A DNA stretch of 32,775 nucleotides, from the NCBI GenBank assembly GCA_009193035.1, contig SWDT01000128.1:1-32775 (forward strand). Direction: 5' to 3'. The notes under the pieces are model-generated. The model made no database searches, was not told where the DNA came from, and saw only the letters and a program-made list of their open reading frames with translations. Within the stretch, counting starts at the first letter, position 1. Each line of letters opens with the position of its first letter. Source of the stretch: Halicephalobus mephisto (Eukaryota > Nematoda > Chromadorea > Rhabditida > Panagrolaimidae). Of the stretch, positions 17,149 through 26,000 are shown piece by piece. Position numbers and translations under genes: made by a program.

Positions 17149-19139
17149 CTAGATGCACTTTTCGACGAGCGAAACAATGTTCCTAGCCATGACTTCTCCG
17201 TCTTTGATGACAAACGCATGTTCACAGTTGTCTTCGTCGACGAGGACATAGTTTTCACCGAGTCTCTCGAGTTGTCTCTGAGCACAGGAGTTGGGGACCC
17301 ATCCGTCGTTCTTCCCGTAGTATACGATAATCTTTTCTTTGTGTTGGAAGAGGTCTGGATTATGATCAACCACGTTCTTCAGTTCATCGTTGGACATATG
17401 AATAATGTTCCTGATCACCGGAGGAGATATGATTTCCATCGCACTTTCTACGATACATTCAGGAGTTGTTGGATCTCTGAGATTGAATCCGACTAGAAAT
17501 CTCTTAATCGGAGAAGGAAGGAACCAAAGCCAGGAGAGAATTATCTGACTCAAAGTATCATGTTCATCAAAGAACTGAAATAATTACAAAAATTAAGTCA
17601 CAATAATTGCAAAATTGTTTTAGAATGACTTTTTAAACTTTTGAAAATTCTATATCGTAATTTTTTGGAAATATTTTTTTATATGAATTTAGAAATTTAT
17701 AGAATGAGGTTATATGAAGTAAAAAAACTAGATCCATCTTTTAAGATGGATGGTTATGTATGAAAGTATACGAATACCAAAGAAATTATTTTATTATAAA
17801 AACCAGAAATTACAATAATTACAAAATTGTTTTAGAATGACTTTTTACATCTTTGAAAATTCTATATTGTAATTTTTTGGAAATATTTCTCTTATATGAA
17901 TTTAGAAACTTCCATATCATAGACATACAAGACATGAAACCCTCTGTTTGTCTTCTGAGGTTGGTGTTTATATATGAAAATATTTAAATGTTCGAAAAAA
18001 TCATAATTAACATCGAAAATATCTCATTTAAATAAACTATTTTAATTATATTTTTAAAATTAAAAATTACCTTCAAAATTCCGCCGAGTTTTTTTCCATT
18101 AGGAGAAACGGCCATTTGTTCGATTGTCGGAAATAAAGCTAGAGTTTTCACCACGTTGAAGCCTTCTGAAATTAATTCTGGAAGAATCTTCAGTCCCATG
18201 TAAGCTCCGATTGAATGTCCCATTAAAATTAATTTCGATTTTTTAGGTACATGATCCATAAAAAAATCAAATTTATGTTGGACTTGATGATTTAACAAAA
18301 ATCTTTCTAAAAAATAATTTTCATATATAAACTTTCCTAAAAATGGTTGTCTAATAGTTGTTTTCCCTAATTTCGTAAGAATTATCTTTTTTCTTTTTAT
18401 ATTAATTTTCTCAGTAATCAGATTAAGTTAATGTAAATTAAGAAAAAATAATTTAAAAAGAAAAATTTCGAAACCAGTGCGAGTTTAAATAAAAAAATGC
18501 TTTAGAAAAGGAACTTTGTGCAGATCATTTTTATCTTTTTTGATCAGTTTATTTGGTATTTGAAATGGTTTAACATGACTGTTAAATGAAGAAAAATTGC
18601 TTCGAAACCAGCGCGAGTCGAAGAGAGGCATCCGTTGTAGGCCAAATGGTCGTTGACAGTTGCTTCCCTAACGACGTTTTCCCCCTTTATTTCATAAGAA
18701 TTATCTTTTTTCTTTTTATATTAATTTTCTCAGTAATCAGATTAAGTTAATGTAAATTAAGAAAAAAATTATTTAAAAAGAAAAATTACTTCGAAATCAG
18801 CGCGAGTCGAAGGGAAACATCTATCTTACAACTTGAAAAATTAACTGTACCATTTTTTCCAAGTTGACTTGAATCAACCAATCGTTCTGGTAATTCAACA
18901 TGATTCAAATGACATACAGTAAGAAATTCAATTCTTTTTTCATATTTTTTTGTTTCTAAAATTTCCAAAATCCTTTGTCCAAAATGCTCGTAGAATTTTT
19001 CATTTCCGGGATTTCCTGGAATCATAACAAACACCACTTCAGGATCGAGCTCTTCAGAAGGCTTGAAGTTCGTCATCCGGGACATTCTTGTCCACCTCCC
19101 GGCCACGAGGACCCATTCCGTCACTCTAGAGACCGACAT
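17149..19139 (-). CDS. LDAH-like lipid droplet-associated serine hydrolase, 3 exons
   Basis: Alpha/beta hydrolase of the LDAH (C2orf43) family, associated in animals with lipid droplets and sterol-ester metabolism. Exons on the minus strand: 19139 to about 18833, 18306-18071, 17574-17149 (stop TAG); about 280 aa. Evidence: the family's oxyanion-region motif FVMIPGNPGNEKFYEHF in exon 1, the nucleophile elbow LILMGHSIGAYMGLKIL (GHSIG) in exon 2 followed by LFPTIEQMAVSPNGK, the acid region IIVYYGKNDGWVP and the histidine in CEHAF in exon 3. All three catalytic elements are present. The exon 1/exon 2 junction is uncertain: the best donor (GTAAGA at 18829) would create a stop, whereas GTTGTAAG three bases upstream gives an open frame. 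The gene lies 140 bp downstream of rpn-11 on the same strand, so it may be a downstream operon gene. Confidence 0.88.
18360..18815 (-). repeat. duplicated segment in LDAH-like intron 1
   Basis: Two copies of about 120 bp (about 18360-18495 and 18680-18815) share TAAGAATTATCTTTTTTCTT, AATTTTCTCAGTAATCAGAT and TTAAGTTAATGTAAATTAAG, each followed by a CAGCGCGAGTC-like tail. The second copy ends within a few bases of the exon 1 donor. Confidence 0.85.
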
Positions 19140-19279
19140 ACCCTTCAAATTTCACTTTTTAGCCATTTTTTCGTTAAAAATATTTCACCACGGAAACTTT
19201 TCCGGTTACCCATTCCTAAGAAAGTCAATAAATAATTTACTTCGAGAACGTTACAATATAAAACAAGGTAAATGGTCCA

Positions 19280-20308
19280 TCACTGGAAAGAGGTGGTATC
19301 CAGCATGGAAGCCAGGTTCTGGACGATATTATCTGCCAACATTTTGTTGACTGTCTCGTGCAAGTGACGTTTGGGATCTTGTTTTCCGACATTTTTGATT
19401 GCCTTTTGATCTTCTGTCATTTTTTCTTCTTCTTCGAGGGATTTCTTGTACAGTTTGGCCAGTTTCAACATTTGCTGGACTGATTCTTCATTATGTTGAC
19501 AATGATTATGGTAATTCTCCAAGTGCAAGGACTCCATCCAACTTTGTTTGTTCAAATTTAACAACATCTGAAAATAATAATTATTTTTGATTTTATTAAA
19601 ACCAACCTTTTGTTCCAGATCGTGAGTACGGTAAGCGATGGGAATAGAATAATAGTGACGGTTCAATCCATGGATCAGGGCCTGGATGGAGGGCTTGTTG
19701 AGGTGGCCAATGTTACTCGTAGTTTGTCTCGGTTCTTGATTCAGAGCAATGGTCTGAGGATTGATAGTTCGGAAAGCATCAATCACAACTTTTCCCTTGA
19801 CAGATTGAATAGGATCAACGACAACAGCAACAGCACGGTCACTGAGAGCTTCGAAACTTTGTTGGGTGTTGATGTCGACTCCAGAAAGCCAGCATCCGAA
19901 ACCGGGGTGAGAGTGGTACCATCCGACGACCATCTCGGGTCTACCAGTTTGCTTCAGCATATCCAACATTTTGGCTTGGAAAACGGGATCAACGGCTTCG
20001 ACAGAGACTCCTGTTCCGGACTGAGGCATGGCAAAGACATCAATTACGTTGACGGTGTATTCATCGACGAATTCACCTAACATCAGACCCATGACCTGGA
20101 ATCATATATAAAAGTAGAACAAAAGGGAGGAAGGGGGACTCACCTCCATAGGGACACCGGCTCTGCCATGCTTTAGCATCTTCAGAAGGGCTAGAGAAGA
20201 GATGTAGACCGTTTCGGAAGTGTCGACCTGATTAGAATCCGCCGGGGCCGCTCCACTGCCCATCCCCAGGCCTCCACCGAGATTTCCCAAACGCAAGAAT
20301 CGCTCCAT
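19280..20308 (-). CDS. rpn-11: 26S proteasome regulatory subunit RPN11 (PSMD14 deubiquitinase), 3 exons
   Basis: JAMM/MPN+ metallo-deubiquitinase of the 19S lid, which removes ubiquitin chains from substrates entering the proteasome. Exons: 20308-20144, 20095-19607, 19567-19280 (stop TGA), 313 aa, close to the 310 aa of the human protein. The zinc-binding catalytic motif is intact: [20 protein letters not shown] (H-x-H-x7-S-x2-D). Other conserved stretches are [20 protein letters not shown] in exon 1, [20 protein letters not shown], and [20 protein letters not shown]. Introns are short (48 and 39 nt). A TTTCAG acceptor ends at 20313, four bases before the ATG, fitting trans-splicing. It is transcribed divergently from the SLC19 gene and may head an operon with the LDAH-like gene. 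Confidence 0.97.
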
Positions 20309-20566
20309 TACTCTGAAATCACCATAATATAAAAAGTAAAATTTAAAAAAGAAAAAAAAGTAAAAAAAGAAAATTAAAAAAGAACGATTTCGAAGTCGTC
20401 CGTTTTGATGACAATAAAATCTCCTTTGGCGAATGGCGCGTTTTGCCAAAAGTGAGATCTTTGGAATTTTTTGAAAGGATGCTTTATCTTTGATTTGCTT
20501 TCGTCGCTCTACTTTAAAACTTTTTTATTTTTTTTATTTTCTACGGACGAAGAACTGCTCGACATC
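20309..20566. promoter_or_regulatory. 258-bp shared divergent promoter region (rpn-11 / SLC19-like)
   Basis: The start codons of rpn-11 (20308, minus) and the SLC19-like gene (20567, plus) face away from each other with 258 bp between. The interval contains a SKN-1-type site (20408-20415) and a GC-richer block, TTGGCGAATGGCGCGTTTTG, whose edges form a TTTGGC/GCCAAA inverted pair. Promoter function is inferred from arrangement. Confidence 0.6.
20408..20415 (-). promoter_or_regulatory. SKN-1-type binding site upstream of rpn-11
   Basis: The plus strand reads ATGACAAT, i.e. ATTGTCAT on the rpn-11 strand, an exact match to the SKN-1 consensus WWTRTCAT. It lies 100 bp upstream of the rpn-11 ATG. 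In C. elegans SKN-1A induces proteasome subunit genes, so the position is sensible, but an 8-bp degenerate match can occur by chance. Confidence 0.45.
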
Positions 20567-22913
20567 ATGCATTGGAAGTTGACAACTGCGTTGATTTGTA
20601 TATATGGAGTAGTTAAGGAATTTAGGCCAGCGACGCCTTTTCTGACTCCGTATCTGGAGTCCGACTTTAAAAATTTCACGAATTCGGAGCTTTACAGTGA
20701 AGTTTATCCGTTTTGGACATATTCGTATCTAGTGTTCTTGGTGAGAGTTGGATTTGATATATGAAATGAGATTTTTTTTCAGATTCCGGTGTTTTTTTTG
20801 ACGGACAGTTTGAGGTACAAACCTGTCGTGATATTGGAGTCCATAAGCCTCTGTTCCACCTGGGCCCTGCTCATTTGGGGAAATGAAATCTGGCAAATGC
20901 AAATTATGCAAATTTGCTATGGTTTGGTGGTGTTTGATGAAAAAAGTAAATTTAAAATTTTTAGGATTAGCTACGTCTTCGGAAATCGCCTACTATTCCT
21001 ACATGTACGCTGTTGTGGATAAAAAATACTACAAAAAAATTACTTCTTACACCAGAGCGGCAAAAATGGTTGGAAAATTTTTCGCTTTTTCACTTGCTCA
21101 AATTTTGGTGTCGACGAAAACAGGATCTTATTTGTTGCTCAATCAGGTCGGTTGATATATGGATTTTTGCTTTTACATTCCCATTTCCACATATCCGTTT
21201 ATGTGGCACTTTTCAGATTTCTTTTGCGGCTGTTGTTACGGTATTTATTATTTCGTTAATCCTCCCAACCGTGGCCAAACCGAGACTGAAGACCGAAGTC
21301 GCCGAAGAAGCCGTGGAAATCCAATTTTTCGAAGCCGATCAGTCCGAAATTGAGGAGAAACCGGCCCAGATGGGCTATTGGAAGGAAGTGAAAGAAAAAA
21401 TACTCATTTTTAAAACGAATAAAACTGTTTTGGTTTGGTCGTTTTGGTGGGCATTGGCATCATGTGGAAATTACCAGGTTAGTTTTTTATATGCAAAAAT
21501 TATTAAAGAATTATAATTTTTTTAAATTTCTAAATTCCGCGCAAAGAACGAATGGGTTTTGTGAAAATAAATAAAATAATAAACCGGAAAATTAATATTG
21601 AAACTTATTCACTTATATCGTTTACCTAAATCCCTAAAAATTCGTATTGAAACTATTTCACAACAATATTCGTTTGTATTTTTTCAACAATGTGATTGTA
21701 ATTTTCGAATTCCCGCGCAGGAGCGAGTGGGTTTTGTAAAAATATAAAAAGTGGAAAATCTGGCAATTCTTCCCGAAATCGACTCGCTTTTCTTCTTTTA
21801 TCTAAAAATTATCGAAATTGGTTTTAGGACAATTTCTTAGAACTGATTATGATAGAATTATTGTGAATTTTTGCAATATGATTACTGAATTTTTTAGATG
21901 GGGAATTACGCCCAAACCCTCTGGGCAGAACTCCAGACAGAGGGTCAGTTTGTGGGGAACGGAGTAGTGGAGTGCTTCAATACTCTTTTAGGTAAATTTT
22001 TAATTTAATTTTTGATTTTATTTATTCATAATTCAGGAGCTTTGGTAACTTTTTATCTCCAATACCTAAATGTTAACTGGAAAAAATACGGCGAAGTAGT
22101 TTTTTTTGTTTCTTCCATCATCATCGGGTTTTCGTTGTTTGGAATGGTCCAAATAAGGAACATTTTCGTCGTTTACGGTTTTTATATTTTTTCTGATGGA
22201 GTCTATCACTTACTTATCGCCGCGGCCAGGTTCGTTTTTGTTAATTTTTTAAAATTAATTTAGAAAATTTTTTGTTAATTAATTTTTAAAATTAATTTTA
22301 TTAATTTAGAAAAATTTTTTTATTAAATAATTTTTTTAAAATTAATTTTATAAATTTTTACAATTATTTTTTAAAATTTTTCTTTATTAATTTATTAAAT
22401 TATTTTTTAAATTAATTTTTCGATTTTTTTATATAAAAAAAATGCAAAAAGTGAATAATTTTAAATTTTTATAAAAAGTATTTAAAATACAGTAAATTGA
22501 TTGATTTATTTTAAATCTGAAGCAAAAATTGAGGTTTCAAATTCAGAATTTATGGATTAGATTACTGTATTTTAGAAGTTTTTGTAAAAATTTGAAAATT
22601 TCCGTGATTTTTAAAATTTTTTATGAAAATTTAAAAAATTAATTTTTTTGATTAATTTGATTATTTTTTCAGCAACTTGATTGCTTCACAACTGAATTCA
22701 GCCAGTTATTCCTTCATTTTTGGGTGCAATACCTTCTTCGCTTTGGTATTCCAGTCAGTTTTGACTCTCGTAGTGGCGGATAAACATGGCCTGGCTTTGG
22801 ATATCAGGACTCAATTCTATGTTTACAGTATCTACTCATTTTTTATAGGAATCATTTTTTCAATTCCAATGATGATGAAGTTTTACAAACAATGCAAAAA
22901 AATAGGAAATTGA
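20567..22913 (+). CDS. SLC19 family (FOLT-type) folate/thiamine transporter, 7 exons
   Basis: Multi-pass plasma-membrane carrier of the SLC19 family (reduced folate carrier and thiamine transporters; FOLT proteins in C. elegans). Exons: 20567-20740, 20783-20921, 20965-21146, 21217-21477, 21898-21991, 22037-22229, 22673-22913; all phases agree and give 427 aa, normal for the family. The N-terminal block around residues 12-30 (IYGVVKEFRPATPFLTPYL) is the SLC19 signature. Further conserved pieces are DSLRYKPVVILES, YGLATSSEIAYYSYMYAVVD, SYTRAAKMVGKF and WWALASCGNYQ before GNYAQTLW. About 12 hydrophobic segments can be discerned, with a charged Glu/Lys-rich central loop (exon 4). Folate versus thiamine specificity cannot be decided here. 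The short introns contain TTGATATATGRA-type motifs. Confidence 0.92.
21520..21800 (+). repeat. dispersed intronic repeat, copies in SLC19-like intron 4
   Basis: A full copy at about 21703-21800 (GAATTCCCGCGCAGGAGCGA, GTGGAAAATCTGGCAATTCT, CCCGAAATCGACTCGC) is preceded by a partial copy at about 21520-21580 (AATTCCGCGCAAAGAACGAA). Both have the host-gene orientation and match the copies in vps-41 intron 1 and RING-gene intron 4. Confidence 0.82.
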
Positions 22914-23020
22914 TTAGGTTAGTGTCATGAGTTAAAAGTTTATGTTCCATCATAGGCAATTTGAGAAGATAAACAATTGATGTTTTCATTGATGAAATTC
23001 TGATCATAATAAAAATCAAA

Positions 23021-26000
23021 ATGGATTTGTTCTTAATTTTATTGATTTTTGGTTTTTTTCAATTTATTAATGGTGTGACTTTTCCATGCAGGTAAGACTA
23101 GTGAATAGTGTCTGATTTTTGGTAAACTTAAACTGAATAGTGTCTATTTTTAACTAAATTTTAAAATGGATAGTGTCTAATTTTTAATAAAATCAAAGTT
23201 GAATAGTGTCTGTTTTTAATTAAATTTTAAACTGGATAGTGTCTAATTTTTAATAAAATCAAAGTTTAATAGTGTCTACTTGTTCACTTTGCAGATCGAA
23301 TAGTGTTTCTTTCGGTCCTGATGTCCGGAATGCCGTCTTCAAAAGCCCAGGATTCCCGATCCACTACTGTTCTAATTTGAGGTCAGTTTTCGAAATTGAT
23401 CCCAAAGAAGGAGATGCTGTTGCTTTGTCCATTGAATTCTTCGATACAGAAGCCATCCATGATTATGTCGAAATTCATCAAACATTTTGGTATAATGACA
23501 GTTTTCACAACGTAAAACAACATGTTCTTTCTGGAGCCATGGGACATCAACCTCGACATTTTACGTCTTCAAAAAATGGAGGATTAATGGTTGTTTTTGT
23601 AACAGATGCAACTGAAAATGAATTTAGCGGATTTCAAATGTCATATCATAGGTTCACTCCTGGAGAAAATTCAAAATTATCAAATTGTCCTTTTCCATTT
23701 TACTGGGCAACAAATCCGACTTTGAAGTTGCCCTCCGTCACGAAAACCTTCGTTCATGACACTTCTTGCGTAATCCAGATAAATTCAACCGATGCAGTCA
23801 AGCTGTCCATCGACAGTCTCTCGACGGCCGTTTCTATCAAGTTCATCGAAACGGAGAATTTCCGTTCCAACAGGGTTCTGGATGTTTTGGAGAGGTTCGT
23901 TTGGTTTTAATTCACAACCAAAAGTTTATCCTCTAGGAGTACTGTAGTGGTAGTTATGATTTGGAAATCTTTGGATAGTTTAACATTTAATAGTTAATCT
24001 CGGAGGATGAATAGGGGATTCTGTACCCTAATCTAGAAGTCCCTATGTTCATCTAAGAATATATTCCTAAAATTGATTGCGAAATAACCATTACATGATT
24101 TATTTTAGTTCCCGAAAAACCTCAACAATTTGCATTGAAGTTATTTCGTAATAATGCTTTTTTCAAATTATTACAATATTACGGTTGATTACGAAGTAAC
24201 TATTACTTAAAACTAAAATTGTTACATAAACTACTGTAACTTTGAAAAACTTGAAAATTTACATCTAGACAATTTTGAAAAAATTTTTTGTTTCAAATTT
24301 CTACTATAATATAATTATTTAACTAAATTTTAAAATTAAAATTTTACAATTTTTTTTAAATTAAAATTTTACAATTTTTTAAATTTTATTTTATAATTTT
24401 TTTATTTTGTTTTATAATTTTTTTATTTTGTTTTATTTAGCTTGAATGGTTACACGACCCACAAACTACCGTATGTCCTTCAAAGCAGAACTAAAAGTTT
24501 GACTTTGTTGATATCGTTTTCTGGAGAATTGACGGAAGCCGAAGCTTACGATATCCAGTATGAGTCTGCTATTAGCGGTGAAATTTTTTGATTTATTTTT
24601 AAAATTAGGATTTTATGGAAGATTTCAGAATTCAGTTTTAGGCAATTTTGGGACTTTTTAGAATCCAATAGAGGATTCTGAAATCGGCTGAAATTTCATC
24701 GATTTCGAAATTTTTGGAATTTTCTAAAATTTAATGAAGAATTTTGAAATAAACTGAAATTTTTTAAAATTTAATAAAGGATTCTGAAATCGGCTGAAAT
24801 TTCATTGATTTTAAAATTTTTAGAATCTTCTAAAATTTAATGAAGACTTCTGAAATCAACTGAAATTTCATCGATTTCGAAATTTTTAAAAATATTTTTT
24901 AATCTTCTGGAATTCGATGAAAAGTTACAGAATCTTCGAATTTAGAAAATTTTCAAAATTTTCAAAAATTTCAAAATTTTAATTTTTAATTTTTTAAATT
25001 ATGTAATTTTTTAGTGTGTACTTGTTTGACTTCTGAAATCGAAGTTAACTCGACCGTTTCGAAGACCTACATTTCTCCAGGATACCCCCTGGAGTACTGT
25101 GATGACCTCCATTGCCAGACCAGGGTGACAGCACTTCTGGATCACTCTCCACCAGAACCCCAAGCTCATCAGTACAATACAGTAGTCCAGCTGTTTTTCA
25201 ACTTTTTCATGGTCGAAATCGACGTGGATTTTTTACAATTGGTCGACAAAATTCCGTTACTCAAGTTCGTTTTTAATTTTTTTATTAATTTACTGTAGAT
25301 TCTAAAATCTTACAAAATTTCGAAAAAAATCCTGGAATTTTATAAAATTTAAAAATCTAATGAAAAATTTTGAAATTTAATAAAAAATTAAAAAATTTGA
25401 TGAAAAATTTTGGAATTTAATAGAATATTTTAGAATTTAGTAAAAAAATTAAGAAAATGGTAAAAAAATTTTAGAATTTAATAGAAAATTAAAAAATTTC
25501 GGAATTTAATAGAAAATTTAAAAATTTCGGAATTTAGTAAAAAATTAAAAAATTTTGAAATTTAACAGAAAATTTAAAAATTTTAGAATTTAATAGAAAA
25601 TTTAAAAATTTTAGAATTTTTCAATATCTAAAATAAAATTTTCGAGAATCAAGTAGAAAATTAAAAAATTTTTTGAAATAATTTTTGTAAAAATATTTAT
25701 TTTTTAATTTTTGTATTATAATATTTCAGTTTGTCGGATAACGCCAAAGGGATTTCTTATTTCACTTTTGACCACAGACAAGTGGATTTAAGATTCATAT
25801 CGGATCATTCTGTGGTCGAAAAAGGCTTCAACATCTCCATCATAGCTTACAAAAAGCCATACTGTAAGTTTTTCAAAGTTAATAATTTTTTAAAAGTTTT
25901 TTTTTAAATTTAAATTTTTTCGAAATTAATAATTTTTTAATTTCACAATTTAAAAAAAATCTTTTTAATTTTATGAAGTTTTTAATTTTTCTTTATAATT

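Noticed and set aside
22914..23020. Operon linking the SLC19-like and CUB genes
   Set aside because: The 107-bp gap is operon-like, but I see no convincing acceptor directly upstream of the CUB start, so I do not claim it.
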